A stretch of DNA of 64,000 nt from Prorocentrum cordatum (lineage: Eukaryota > Sar > Dinophyceae > Prorocentrales > Prorocentraceae). This document shows positions 10,614-22,094 of this stretch, piece after piece (position 1 is the first letter of the stretch; every line of letters starts with the position of its first letter). Under the pieces are notes generated by a model. The model saw only the letters and a list, made by a program, of their open reading frames with translations. It was not told the origin of the DNA and did not search any database. Made by a program: the position numbers and the translations under genes. The stretch spans positions 1 to 64,000 of the forward strand of contig CAUYUJ010020251.1 in NCBI GenBank assembly GCA_963575745.1, in the 5' to 3' direction.

Positions 10614-10975
10614 TCACAATTGCAGCAGGTAGCGAAACACTGGCGCAAGGTCTGCATCGTCCCAATTATCACCACCAACCCAATCCTTCTCGGTCAACAT
10701 TTTTCGTCGAGAAAGGTCCGGCACGGCAGAAGCCCAACCTCGAATCGACTCTCGATGTAAATCGTGCAGATGCTGTATATTTTCCCCAAACAGTTCGGGA
10801 TATGCCTGCGTGCCTTTCAAGTCTTTCCCACCGCTCCACTTCCTGACACCTTGCGCAGTCCACTCGGTGTAGGTCTCAACAGAAGGGTCTGGCATGAAAG
10901 GCTGGGCGAATCTACTGATATCTTTGAACCACGGGAAAGGCGAGTAAATCCACCGCTCCACATTGGGGACCCCAG
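10614..10975 (-). CDS. Coding fragment or last exon, about 120 aa, unknown
   Basis: From about nt 10975 to the stop at 10614 the minus strand reads as ordinary protein, starting LNPGVPNVERWIYSPFPWF and ending in DLAPVFRYLLQL. Aromatic and charged residues are well mixed, unlike the neighbouring G-runs. No start codon fits: the upstream side runs into a poly-G/C tract (10999-11017). It may be a terminal exon or the remnant of a gene cut by repeats. No family recognised. Confidence 0.5.
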
Positions 10976-11169
10976 GGTTCAGTGCTTTGGCTGCCCCTCC
11001 CGCCCCCCCCCCCCCCCGCGACGTGCGCTTCTGTAGTAATCCCGCCACGCAGCCTTCTGGGCGCAGGTGGTCTAGGGCGCGCACTTTTCCAACATCTCTC
11101 CTGCCCCTGCTTGGGAGGGCCTACCCCCCCCCCCCCTGCGTTTGGGCGGGGGGCGGGGCGACCCATGGC

Positions 11170-11755
11170 GGCGTCCAAGATGGCCCAATATGGCCCCAAG
11201 AGGGCCTCAGAGAGCGCAATATGGCCTCCAAGCTGGCCCAATCTATCGGCAGTTTGGTCAGTAGCTTGCGACGCGCGCCCGACAGGCCCCAAGACGGCCC
11301 CAAGACGGTTTCAAGCGCTGCCCGAGGCCTCCGAGGATCCCCCCAAGAGGCCAAAATCTTTCAAACACATAAGCTTTCGTGCTTTCGCCTCCGACGGGCG
11401 ACTGGGGCCTCAAGATGGCCCCAAGACGGCGCCAAGAGGAGCGCCCCCCAGGTGGGAGGGGATGGCACTTTTGAAAGACGCCCCAAGGTCTGCCCAAGCC
11501 CCCCCCCATGTTTTTTGTTAACGAAAGGGCCCAAGACTGCCCCAAGAGGCCCCTCAGGCAGTCCACAGACAGACCACGGGGGCCCCAAGCAGCCCCTCAT
11601 GAGCCCCAAGAGGGCCCCAAGACGCAACAAAGACGCCCCAAGAAGGCCCTAAGAGGACCTCAAGAGAGCACCAAAAAACGTCCCAGGAGGCCCCAAGAGG
11701 GGCCCAAGAGAATCCCACGAGAGCCCCAACATGCTTCCAAGTTTCGGAACGCACG
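11170..11755. repeat. CCCCAAGAGG-type dispersed repeat block
   Basis: Dense degenerate repeats of GGCCCCAAGA(G/T)GGCC and CCCCAAGACGGC. The same word family recurs at 13190-13360, 13860-14080, 14110-14360, 16650-16810 and about 57475-57790. Proline/arginine-rich frames through it are artefacts of the short period. Confidence 0.85.
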
Positions 11756-11782
11756 CGAGTTTAAGATACAGATCAGCGCAAC

Positions 11783-12637
11783 AATTACACCAGTGCGACC
11801 CTACCTAGAAGTTGGAGCCCCTAGGAAAGAAGCATTAGTTGATAGGCGGTTATATGATATGCCATGCGTTGCTGCGCTACGCTGTGATATGCTCATATGC
11901 TGCGATATGATATGCTATGATATGCTACGCTATGTCATGCTGCGATGTGCTATGCTAAGCTACGCTAAGCTATGCTATGGTATGCTAAGCTGCACCGTAA
12001 CATGTTATGTTATGTTATGTTATGACATGATATGATGTGATATGCTATGCTGCGCTATGCTATGCTATGTTATGCTATGCTTGCCTATGTTATGCTAAGC
12101 TACGCTAAGCTAAGCTAAGCTAAGCGAACTTTTGGGCAGGGCCTAGGTAGGGAATTACACCCATGCTAATGCTTTGTTTGCTTTGTGTTGCTTGTGCTTT
12201 GCTTTGCTGTCGCTGCTGTTGCGTTGCCTTTGCTTTGATGCTATGCTATGCTATGCTTTGCTATGCTATGCTATGCTGCGCTGTGCTACGCTGTGCTGTG
12301 CTGTGCTGTGCTATGCTATGCGATACTGGACTATGCTATGATATGCTGTGCTGCGCTATATGCTATGCTATGATATGCTGTGCTCTGCTATGTTAAAGCT
12401 CAGCGAAACTAAGATGAAGGTAAGCTAAGCTAAAATAAACCTGAGCTAAGATGAAGCTAAGCTAAGCTAAGCTGAAATTAAGTAAGCTCAGATGAGATAA
12501 GCAACTCTTAGCTAAGGGGGCGTCGCTGGGGGAACCGCGGGGCGGATGCCGGGGGAACCGCCCGGGGCGGGCCCCGCTGCCCGGCCCCTTTAAGATAGAG
12601 AGTAAGAGCCCTTCTAGGCAGAGCCTAGATAGGGAAC
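11783..12637. repeat. Dispersed pentamer repeat element, copy B
   Basis: Same head, GCTAT/GCTAA body, GC block and CTAGGCAGAGCCTAG tail as copies A and C. It also has an internal GGGCAGGGCCTAGGTAGGGA near 12128, a second, degenerate tail. That suggests the longer copies are dimers, with copy C a monomer. Confidence 0.85.
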
Positions 12638-12639
12638 CA

Positions 12640-13160
12640 TCACGAGTCATCGGAACACCTCTCACCCCTCATCGAAACATCAGCGTAGCTCGCACTGACT
12701 TCAATATTAAGCTTCAATGCGGGAATCTATGCGTGATCCTTGTTTTCCCAGAGACGGCCGCGCTGCATGCGTCCTGCCGCCCCTGATTCACCAACTCCCC
12801 TGCTGATCGTTTCTGGATGGGCTGGTAGGGGTACTTTTTGTTGGCAGCCCCCTGGCGAAATTCAAGAAGCGGGGCATCGAACGGGGCGCGAAACGGTTAA
12901 TTGGCCGAAGAGGCGATGGTGGGGATACGCGAGCGTCAAGAATCCCACCGGCTCTCTGGGCGACGGTGGTTTAGATCGTTTCCTCTTCCACTCTCCTTTT
13001 TCCCCTTCGGGGGGGGTACCCCTCTCCCTACCCCCCCCCCCTGGACCTGGACAGGGGGTTCTGCGAGGTGTCGGAGCGTCCAGCGCGGCCGCGGCGAGGA
13101 AGCTAAAATCAATTGCTCCATTAGGGCGTTGGCCCTGCGTTGGCCCCCTGGAAGGGGGGG
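12640..13160. other. No gene seen
   Basis: Unique sequence with short similarity (TTTCTGGATGGGCTG) between about 12808 and 14492, which suggests a shared degraded repeat. A poly-C run at 13030-13043. Nothing coding that I can support. Confidence 0.5.
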
Positions 13161-13166
13161 GGGCCT

Positions 13167-13415
13167 AATTGAAGCCCCCCTCTTGCCTGATCGATCTCCT
13201 CCAGGTCCCGAGAAGGCCCCAATATGGCCCCAAGAGGCCTTCAAGAGGCCCCCAGGAGGCCCCCGAGAGACCCCCGAGAGACCCCAAAAGCCCCCCCAGA
13301 GACGCCCAATATGCTCCAAGAGGCCTCGGCGAGAATGCCAATGCGGCCTCGGCGGGGAAGCCAACGTCATTGGGTTCACAAAGGTGTTGACCCCATTTTG
13401 GCGTTCTGTGTGTGC

Positions 13416-13446
<31 letters not shown>

Positions 13447-13472
13447 CGTGTGTCTATGTGCGTGTGTGTGTG

Positions 13473-13505
<33 letters not shown>

Positions 13506-13624
13506 TGTGTGTGTGCGTGTGCGTGTGCGTGTGCGTGTGCGTGCGTGCGCGTGTCTGTGCGTGCGTGTGTGTGTGTGTGTGGTGGTGTATGTGTGTGTGT
13601 GTTGTGTGTGTGGTGTGTGTGTGT

Positions 13625-13681
<57 letters not shown>

Positions 13682-14350
13682 TGTGTGTGTGTGTGTGTGC
13701 GTGTGTTGTGCGTGTGTGTGGTGTGTGTGTGTGTGTGTGTGTGGTGTGTGTGTGGGGGGGGGTGGTGGGGTGGGTGGGTGGGTGGGTGGGGGGGGGGGGG
13801 GGGGGGGGGGGGGGGGGCGCGCATTAATGCCCCCCTCTTGCCTGATCGATCTCCTCCAAGATGACCATAAGAAACGCCCAGGAGACCACGAGGGGTCCCA
13901 AGGTGGCCCCAAGATGACCCCAAGAGGCGCCCAAGAGGCCCCCAGGAGGCCCCCGAGAGACCCCCGAGAGACCACAAGAGACCCCAGAGGCGCCCAAGAT
14001 GCTCCAAGAGGCCTCGGCGAGAATGCCAAAATCATTGGTTTCACTAAGGTTTTCGCCCCATGTTGGCTTCCTGGGGGGGGGGGGGGGGGTGCGCGAATTA
14101 ATGCCCACCTTTCGTTTCGTCGATCTCCCCCGAGATGGCCCCAAGAAGCACCCAGGAGGCCCCCAGAGGTCCCAAGGTGGCGCCAAGATGGCCCCAAGAG
14201 GCCCCCAAGGGGCCCAAAGAGGCCCCCAAGAGACCCCCAAGAGGCCCCAAGAGACCCCCCATGGGGCACCCAAGATGCTCCAAGAGGCCTCGGCGAGAAT
14301 GCAAATCATTGATGTTAAAACGATGTTAGCCACATGTTGGCCTCTTGGGG
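13167..14350. repeat. Three-unit repeat array interrupted by a (TG)n/poly-G tract
   Basis: Units at about 13167-13408, 13823-14085 and 14096-14350. Each has a head (TTGCCTGATCGATCTCC in units 1 and 2, diverged in unit 3), a middle of CCCCAAGAGG words, and an end with GCTCCAAGAGGCCTCGGCGA. 13409-13755 is (TG)n and 13755-13817 is G-rich, including a long pure G run. Unit 3 is separated from unit 2 by another poly-G. Val/Cys and His/Thr frames are artefacts. Confidence 0.85.
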
Positions 14351-14359
14351 GTGGCGCCG

Positions 14360-15050
14360 ATTAAGAGCAAGAGTGCCTGGGAGAGCCCAAAATGACCTCC
14401 AAGATGGCTCAAGATATCCCAGGATGTCTCATAATGGCTCCCTCTGCGTGCTGCCCACTTCCCTGATCGAGGCAATTCCTCCGGGCGTCGTTTCTGGATG
14501 GGCTGATGGAGATTCGCGAAGCGTCAACAATTACAGCAACGGCGGATCTTGGCGACAGCCAACGCATCCAAGTGTCTTTCTTCGTGGGCGCACCGTGCGA
14601 GCCCATGCAGAGAGAATGTTTCCAAATACGCATGCTGATAATGAACTCTCGAAGCCGGGGGTGGTTCTCCATGAGCGACCCCTTTGGCTGCTCCAGAAAC
14701 CACGGGCAGCCGAGCGCGGTGAAAAGATAAAGCAGAAGCACTACCCGCCCAACCATAATGTTGGATTCCTTGACGTATTGATGAGTTTCATCGCCGATAG
14801 GGTTAGACCGAGTGCGTCTGCTTGTCGCCAGGTTCACGGGCGCCCAACTGCTACACACTGGCGCGAACGGCGAGATTCCACTGGCTGGTTTGCATCGTAA
14901 GGCAACCAGGATCGCAGTAGCGAACACTTGAGAGCTCAAAATATTGAAATATTCACTATTGTGCAAGATCCGCCAGCGACGGGATCCCCGTCGCACCGGG
15001 CGAGCCAGTGCAGGACGTTAAAGACTTTCTCTAGGGGGAATGGAGATAGG
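14360..15050. other. No gene seen
   Basis: Unique, moderately G+C-rich sequence. Several frames of 60-190 codons overlap on both strands without a plausible protein. Degenerate similarity to 12800-12960. Confidence 0.5.
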
Positions 15051-15055
15051 CATGG

Positions 15056-15436
15056 TCAAAGCAAACGATTTTCGAGCACCCCTCCCCCTTCCCCCTCAGC
15101 CCCCCACCGGCCGTGCAGCGGCGTAGCCCGCTTAATTTCGCAAGGGAACGCGTGCTTGCCCCTGTCCCAAGCTGCTCGTGTACATGCGTGTTTTCCTGCC
15201 ATATATTCAATTTGATCAAAATGCGGCTCGCCGATGGCAACCTTTGCGATGAACAATAGACAGAGTCGAATAAGTACCCGGGGTGCGCCTATGGACTTGA
15301 GAGCTTTGGCAGTACTCCATTTGCGACACTCTTGATCATGAAGAGAAGGTCTCACAGTGGGGTGCAACACCTTCTTCTGATTCCGCTCGAACGCTCGTCG
15401 GCGAGTTTTCCGTTTCAGCGTGTGACGACGGACCAT
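15056..15436 (-). CDS. Small basic protein, possibly a NOP16-like nucleolar protein remnant
   Basis: From the ATG at 15436 the frame reads MVRRHTLKRKTRRRAFERNQ, then a basic stretch, then CRKWSTAKALKSIG. A basic Lys/Arg-rich N-terminus followed by W-x(3)-K-x(3)-x-x-G is the layout of NOP16-type 60S biogenesis factors. The match is by eye and weak. The last about 30 residues look non-coding, so the end or an intron may fall near 15280. The frame is also open upstream of the ATG. It could be an unrelated short frame. Confidence 0.3.
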   Translation of the reverse strand: MVRRHTLKRKTRRRAFERNQKKVLHPTVRPSLHDQECRKWSTAKALKSIGAPRVLIRLCLLFIAKVAIGEPHFDQIEYMAGKHACTRAAWDRGKHAFPCEIKRATPLHGRWGAEGEGGGVLENRLL

Positions 15437-15914
15437 TGCGAGCACGTGGAATGTGAGCGCGGGGCTCTTCGAAACGTTTGAACCCAAAAGGCATGTTACG
15501 ACCAGATCCTCATAAACCCAACATCGCTCTCTGTGTGCGACGGCTCAAGTGCGTGGGTCACCCCCCCCCATTCCTCGCGGTTCGTTTGAAACATTCCCCC
15601 CTCTTTTGTGATATCCTCCCTGTATCATCCTCCCATGTCCTGTGGTGCCCTCTCCTGTGATATCCTCCTGTGACCTCTTTGCGCAGCCTCTGATGTCTGC
15701 GCAGAGATCTAGAGAGGGGGCGGCGCGGGATGCGCGGGAAGGGGGGGGGGGGGGAGCGCGGGCAGGGAAGGAGGGGCGAGACATTGAGGAGGGCATGAGA
15801 ACGCAGGAAGCGCAAGGAGGAGGCGAGGAGAAGAAAGACCAGGCTGAGTAAGGGGAGGGGCTGCGCGAGCACGCGCGCGAGGAAAAGAAAACAAAAAAAA
15901 ACAGGCGCCCGCGT

Positions 15915-16443
15915 TCAGGGATCCTTCTCAGGGATCAGGTCGCCGCCGCGGTCCGGGGCGGGGCAAGCCTCAGGCTCGTGGCGGACGTCTGGGGCAGCAG
16001 AGTCATCGCCGACTTCCATCGAGATATCCGTCAGGAGGCTGTCGAAGTCGGAACTGGCCCCGCGGCCCTCAGAAATCTCCATGCACGATGGGCTGCTTTC
16101 TACATCTTGGGCGCGCTCGCTGACGGGCGGATCGCTCTCGGAGGCCTCCAGGAAGTGCTCGGTGTCTGCGTTCTCCGCGGGGTCGGGCCCGTGGGCGGCA
16201 TCTGCGGGCTCGGCCTCGCCATCGACATCCTCGGACTCGGCCTCGCTCGAAACCACCACGGGCTCAGCCTCGGGCCCAGTCTCGCTCGCATTGGCGCGGT
16301 CCGATTCCTCGTCGTCGCTAGGCGATGGCGGCAAGCCCCAGTACTCCTCGCGATGCCTATCGCGATGCTTCCAGTCTGAAGCGCTCACCCATTCGACTTG
16401 GATCCGCCACCGCGCGTTCGCGCAGTTCGGAAATCGCGTTTTC
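15915..16443 (-). CDS. Acidic C-terminal exon, unknown protein
   Basis: The frame is open from an in-frame TAG at about 16443-16445 to the stop at 15915. It starts KTRFPNCANARWRIQVEW, then SASDWKHRDRHREEYW, then about 120 very acidic residues rich in Glu, Asp, Ser and Pro. No ATG begins it. Because the upstream triplet is TAG after a mildly pyrimidine-rich stretch, I read this as a last exon with its 3' splice site near 16443. Composition resembles the other acidic proteins here (7012-8064 and 19767-21588). Function unknown. Confidence 0.45.
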
Positions 16444-16449
16444 TAGAGC

Positions 16450-17250
16450 CGACCCCCTCCCACCCCAGGGGACATCGTGGACATCGTTCCCATGGGGCAC
16501 TCACAACTATATAGCGAAGGACCCGATCATGTGCATGTGAGGGTACACCGCGAAGCAGGTTTGACGAATCCGGACGAACTCCCGAGGAGGCCACAGCATG
16601 CGTGAAGGGCGTGCCGACATGGGCGTCGATGAGTCGATGCGGAGTCGACGATGGCCCCTAGAATGGCACGAGAGGGGGGCCACGAAAAGCCACCTCGAGC
16701 TTCCGCCCCGACAGGGCCCCTGGAGGCCCCAATTGAGGGGGCTCTCAAAATGCCCCCGAGAGGCGCTGAGAGATCACTGGGGGCCCGACATCCCCAAGTG
16801 GCCCCCAACCGCAATATCCCATCTAACAGACATGTTGCCACAACTCAGGCACAATGGCGGAGCTTGCCGCAGGCAGCTGGTTGCGCCCCCCACGATCGCG
16901 GATTACCCACGGGTACACGTAGTCTTGCAGCGCGGGAATCCACATCGGCGAGTATTGTTCTTCCTCGTCAGAATATGTACCGCGTGGCATCGCGGGCGAG
17001 AATCTAGGGGGCCAAAATTCATGGCCCGCGCTGTTCGAGCCTAGAAGGCAGTTGGGACAGGATTCCGTTAGGGAAAAGGGGAGGAAGGCCGAGGGGGAAA
17101 CAGGTGCAACGGTGGCCCTCTTCTGTCAAGCCCGTCTCACGAAGTCCAGCACCGCTCGCATTTTTCACGAGGAGTCTCAGAGACCAGTCAGGCATTCACG
17201 CCGGCAGTCCAGCCATGGCGACATGCAAACAGAACCCTCTGATGCGGCAC
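16450..17250. other. No gene seen; includes a CCCCAAGAGG-type patch
   Basis: 16650-16810 carries GGCCCC.AG words of the dispersed family; the rest is unique. No frame gives a plausible protein. Confidence 0.5.
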
Positions 17251-17259
17251 ATTCCCCGT

Positions 17260-18095
17260 TGCACCGTAGATTGCACCACACCGAAAGAGTGCACAGCATA
17301 GATTGCCCCACGTAGATAGCACCGCATATAGGTTGCATTAGCCGCGCACGCAATGCACCACGTCGATTGCACCGCATACATTGCGCTGCCGATAAGGTGC
17401 GCCGAGTGAATTGGTCAAAACAAACTGCATTACATAAGCCGCACCGCATAGCGCACCGCACATATTGAATTATAAGGTAACAGCACGTGCATTGGCCCAC
17501 GTAGGTTGCACCACAAATACTGAAAATAGATTGCACCGCCTGGACTGCACCTCACCATAAGTCGCATCGCGCATCGGCTTCACCGAATGTAGCATTACAT
17601 GTTGCCGCGCATACTCTGCACCACGCAGGTTGCACCGACTGCACTGTATAGCACATGTATGGCACCATATATGTAACCACGCACGTGCAATGTATTTCAT
17701 GTCATACATTGCTGCGTACATACACACCTATTTTTATAATATACATTTGTGTATATATACATATATAAATGTATCTCGTGCGCCGCGTAGACTGCGCCGC
17801 ATAGAGCTCAGTTTGGGTTGCGCCGCCTCGGTTGCACCTCATTTAAATTGCACCAACTACTTTGCACCGCTTGCACTACGCGCTGCCGCGCATACATTGC
17901 ACCGCGTAGATTTCACCACATAGAACGCATGGCAGATTGCACTGCCTGCAGGTTTCGCCACATAGGTTGCACCGCACGTTGCATTGCAAATAGACTGGCG
18001 TGGGTCAGCACGCTGCAAAGAGCGCATTGCATTGAAGCGCCGCGTAGAGTGCACCACGGCCTTGCGTGCATTGCATCTTGCACCTCGCGCATTGC
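17260..18095. repeat. Degenerate TTGCACCGCATAGA repeat field
   Basis: Words such as TTGCACCGCATA, TTGCACCACA and ACCGCGTAGATT recur every 15-40 nt over more than 800 bp, with an A/T-rich gap at about 17735-17775. Translations full of Cys/His/Met come from the repeat. Confidence 0.85.
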
Positions 18096-18204
18096 GCCAC
18101 ATTGCCCATAATGATCTTCAAGAAGCAGTGGCTTGGGGCCTGGGGCGAACGACGGCTAACATCATGTACATCGTACGCCACTATTTTAATTATCCTCATC
18201 CTCG

Positions 18205-18585
18205 TCATCCACATCCACACCATCCGGTCATTGTCATAATCAAGGCCACCATCGCAATGCTCATCGTCGTAGCCACCAGCGCCACGCAACACAGCGCGGC
18301 CACGACGCTTGCAACGCTTGCGAGGAGTCTCAAAGGAAGCGCCCCATCCTCTCCAGCGCCCTCCCGCGAGAAGAGAGGGGCGAGAAGGAGAGGCGAAATG
18401 TCCTCCCTCCACTTCCATCCCGTTCCCTCTCTCCGAATTCCTCCTCTCCTCATTCGTTTCGCCCGTCTCCTCGCCAGCGTCTCCCTTCCAATGACAGCAA
18501 GGCTCGCTGGGGTGGCCCCCTGGTCGATCTCTAGAGCGGCCATGGTTTCTCGGGTGGTTTGGGCCGCGCTGGCACCCAACGCCAT
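18205..18585 (-). CDS. Possible small membrane protein, low confidence
   Basis: From the ATG at 18585 (MALGASAAQTTRETMAALEI) the frame runs 126 codons. Its last about 40 residues form one long hydrophobic stretch (SVASVVAALCCVALVATTMS and following). Another minus-strand frame overlaps it fully, and I cannot tell which is coding, if either. No SL relic upstream. Confidence 0.2.
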   Translation of the reverse strand: MALGASAAQTTRETMAALEIDQGATPASLAVIGRETLARRRAKRMRRGGIRREGTGWKWREDISPLLLAPLFSREGAGEDGALPLRLLASVASVVAALCCVALVATTMSIAMVALIMTMTGWCGCG

Positions 18586-19084
18586 TCCTGGAGTCGATCT
18601 GGTTCCCCGTCAATCGAACCGTTCTCGAGGGGGAACGGGGGGGGCAGGAGCGAAGCGCGCTGAGGGGGAGCCCACGGACGGGGGATCAGGAACACGAGGG
18701 GCAGGGGAGGAGGAAGACGACGATTGAAAACGAGAACGAGGGTGACGACAATCCATCTGCCTTGCTGCCACCCCCGCGGGCCAGGCGCAGGCCCTCGGCA
18801 GCGGCCGCTGGCGCCGGCGGCAGCTGCGCCCCATGCCTGGGCGGCGCAGGCGGGAGTTGGCCGGCCGGGGGGCGAGGGGGGCAGCGCGAGAGACAGACGA
18901 GAAAAGAGCTGTCAGCAAAAAGTCCGACAACGCCCATGGGGGGTTGCGAAATCGATTTTGAGCCTTCCTTTGAAACCTACAACCTTGAAAACAATCGGAC
19001 CTTCTTGAAATCGAACCGGGGCTCGGGGACCTTCGAAACGGAATCGAGTGGGTGATCCCAGCCACGAAGATGCGAGGGCGTCGT

Positions 19085-19310
19085 CGGGCTCTGCATCCTC
19101 GTCCTCCTCCTCTTCCTCCTCCTCTTCCTCCTCCTCTTTCTCCTCCTCTTCCTCCTCCTCTTCCTCCCCCTCCCCCTCCTCCCTCTCCTCTCCCTCGCCT
19201 CTACCCTCTCGCCATCCCTGTCCTCCTCTTCCAATTCCTCGTCCTCTTCGCCCGACTTCCTCTCCTCCTCTTCCACTTCCTCATCCTCTTCTCCTTCTCC
19301 CCTCCCTCAT
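19085..19310. repeat. CCT/CTT-rich simple repeat
   Basis: Pyrimidine-rich plus strand of CTCCTC and CTTCCT words. The 19310-19760 stretch is GGA-rich in part and shows no gene. Confidence 0.9.
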
Positions 19311-19766
19311 CTGACGCCCGTCCTCCCGAGTTCGGGAGTCAGCGCGATGCAATCGGGCGCTGCGACGGGGTGCAATGCACTCGGGGTCGGAGGAGGCGGC
19401 GGCGAAGATGGGGAATGAGAGGGAAGAGGATGACAGGGCGGAGGAGGAGGAGGAGGAGGAAGGAGGAGGGGGGTGAGCAGGAGAAGGAGGAGTGAGACCC
19501 CAGAGATCTTCGGCCAGTGACCCTCGGACCTGGGCCCGACGCGGGCCTGGCGCTTTCCTTGGGCAACCTGGGTGATTCTGGGGCCCGACGCTTTCCTTGG
19601 GCCACCTGCAGGGCCCCGATGCTGCTGATGGTGCAGATGATGAAGATTTCACCCCAGAGCTTGGCGCGAAAGGCAAGCTTCTGGGCCCCGTCCTCCTCCG
19701 CCGCCTGTCATGTCACTGGCGACCGACAGCGCCTCTGGCAGAGGAGGTCATGCTTGAGCCCTGCGT

Positions 19767-21588
19767 CTAGCTCGAGTCGCACCCCTCGACAGTCGAAACG
19801 ATCGCGCTCCATGCCTCTGCCACCGAGTCGAACGACAACCACGTGAAGTTCAACCTGCTGCAGCTCTGCAGGTCCCTGTCGTTGGCCAGCTCGATGACCC
19901 TGAACAGGCGATGATACAACTGCACCTCCACCTTGCCGCCGTTGCCGAGGTCGACTCTGTAGTTCTTCTGGTTGGTGTTCAGCTTGTACGGCGGGGTGGC
20001 CTCCGGCGGCAGCATCGCCAGCGAGACCAGCACCTTCTCCGACAACTCGGGGCCGTTCTCCCAAGTCCCCACGTCCGCGGCGGCCACCCTGTTCACCGCG
20101 TCCGCAAACTCTGCGATGTCATTCCATGTCTTCCTCTTGGCCTTGATGGTCGGCAACTCCTGCTCGGCTGGCTCCTCCATGACCTTCTCCTCGTCGATGT
20201 CTTTCTTCTTCTTGACCGCCTTGACCATCTTTAGCTTCGGTGGCGAGGAGTCGCCCAGGCCCTCGATGGCAGCGGCAGCCTTGGCCCTCTTCTCCTTCTT
20301 CTTCTTCTTGCCCGGAGTGATCACCTCCTCGCCCTCCCAGTTGTCCCAGTCGTCGCCCCACTGCTCCCAGGCCTCATCCCACTTGTCATCTGCAGCGGCC
20401 CTGGCGCCCTCGGTATTCTTCTTCTTCTTCTTCTTCTCGCTGTTCTTCTTGGGCTTGGGCCCTGCGGCGTCGCCGTCCTCAGCCCCCCCAGCGCGCTTGC
20501 TCTTCTTCTTGCCCGTGCCGAAAGAAGCGCCACCCTTGAGCTCGCCCTTCTTCTTCTTCTTCTTCTTCTTGTTGCTCTTCTTGAGGGGCGCGCCGCACGT
20601 GGGGGCATTCTTCTCGAGAATGGCATCCATGAGCTCCAGCTCTTCCTGCAAACCACCCTTGGGCTCGTCGATGCCGCGGTGGTCGCCCGCGTGCAAGGTG
20701 GCGCTCCAAGTTGAAGCGGCAGCTGTCGGCCAATTCGGATTCTCCATCATCATTGACTTCCTCGATGTCCTCCTTCGCGGCGAGACCCTTGTCGCCGTCC
20801 TTGGCGTCGGCGGAACCGTCCATCAAGGCCTCGAGCATCTCCTCTTCCTGCGCGGGGCCCCCGTCCAAGTCCCCAGTCGACGTGATCGGCGCCATCAAGA
20901 GCTTCGCGAACTCGTCTTCGCAGGCACCGGCGCCGCCTGCCTCCTGCTCCTTGTTGTCGCCGTCGTCGTCGAGCTTGGCGCCGCCTGCCTCCTGCTCCTG
21001 GTTGTCGCCGTCGTCGAGCTTGGCGCCGCCTGCCTCCTGCCCCTGGTTGTCGCCGTCGTCGAGCTTGGCGCCGCCTGCCTCCTGCTCCTCAACGTCGCCG
21101 TCGTCGAGCTTGGCGCCGCCAGCCTCCTGCTCCTCGACGTCGCCGTCGTCGAGCTTGGCGCCGCCGCCCTCCTGCCCCTCGATGTCGCCGTCGTCGAGCT
21201 TGGCGCCGCCAGCCTCCTGCTCCTCGACGTCGCCGTCGTCGAGCTTGGCGCCGCCGCCCTCCTGCTCCTCGACGTCGCCGTCGTCGAGCTTGGCGCCGCC
21301 GCCCTCCTGCCCCTCGATGTCGCCGTCGTCGAGCTTGGCGCCGCCGTCGTTCCTGTCCTCCTGCGCCTCGAGGTCGTCCATGAGGGCGTCGAGCTGCTCA
21401 TCAGATCCCGCCATTGACAGCGCGCTGGCAGATGACGATGGCACTTCGAATGCGGCGGCGCTCTCTGGGACAGTGAGGGTGGTGGCAGCGCTATCTGTCG
21501 TCGCAGAGGTTGCAGCTTTGGATGGGCTCTTTCTGATCATCATTTGTTTTAGCGCGGCCACCTGCGGGGAGTACGAAGCATCTGTCAT
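19767..21588 (-). CDS. Acidic/Lys-rich protein with nine 15-residue repeats; one frameshift
   Basis: I start at the ATG at 21588 (MTDASYSPQVAALKQMM); MAGSDEQLDALMDDLE further in is a fair alternative. At 20938-21345 nine repeats of GGAKLDDGDxxxQE(A/G) follow. Near 20690-20730 the coding frame changes by one base: upstream ends ELADSCRFNLERHLA, downstream continues GDHRGIDEPKGG. The second half has poly-Lys blocks (SNKKKKKKKK), Trp/Asp segments (WDEAWEQWGDDWDNW) and a final globular-looking domain of about 120 residues from KTWNDIAEFADAVN to the stop at 19767. Domain and function not recognised. The single shift could be a mutation, a sequencing error or programmed. Nuclear location is plausible from the Lys blocks (inference). 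Confidence 0.65.
20938..21345 (-). repeat. 45-bp coding minisatellite (nine units)
   Basis: Eight 45-bp units and one 48-bp unit encode GGAKLDDGDxxxQE(A/G). Variable positions are confined to DIEGQEG, DVEEQEA, DNQGQEA and similar. The length steps are multiples of 3, so copy-number changes keep the frame. Confidence 0.93.
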
Positions 21589-22094
21589 CCGCCACAAGAA
21601 CCTCGAGCCGGCGCTCCAACGCACGCAAACCCAAGGCAAACGAACGGACGAGCGGAGGCGGGAGAGGACTTGCAGGGGGAGAAGGGGGACAATAATGAAT
21701 AGGAGGCGGAAGGGGGAGAGATGCAGAGGAGTTGAAGGGGGATCAACGAAGAGAAGACGAAACGCAGGTTGAGGCTCTTTTGCCCCCGGGCCTGGCGCGT
21801 TGGAGGCACGCCTTGATGCGTTTCGCGCAATTGCCTGCTGACTCGATCTTGCGCGCGGGATCCTTGGACATGAGTTTGAATCCTACCATCCCTTTGGGCG
21901 TGAGCGTTTTGGGCCTCTGTTAAACCCCCAGCTTCCCCTTCCCCCTGGGCCTGGAGGGGGGAAGCGTTGCAATTTGACCCCTCGCGGGGATCGCGGCTCC
22001 GACGGGGGATTGCCCTCTCCTCTCTCCCCCCCTTCCCCCCCCTCCCCCTCACCCCCCCTCACTGCGTCGTCTGAAGCTCAAGTCCGAGAGGTAT

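Noticed and set aside
13385-13402. CCATTTTGGCG, a spliced-leader-like word on the plus strand
   Set aside because: It is part of the dispersed repeat unit (other units have CCATGTTGGC), not placed before a gene.
13412-14312. Val/Cys-rich and His/Thr-rich frames of 150-300 codons
   Set aside because: Products of (TG)n and CCCCAAGAGG repeats; no start, composition or homology support.
16978-17035. GGCCAAAATTCATGGCC, another SL-like word
   Set aside because: Interrupted core and no gene downstream on the minus strand.
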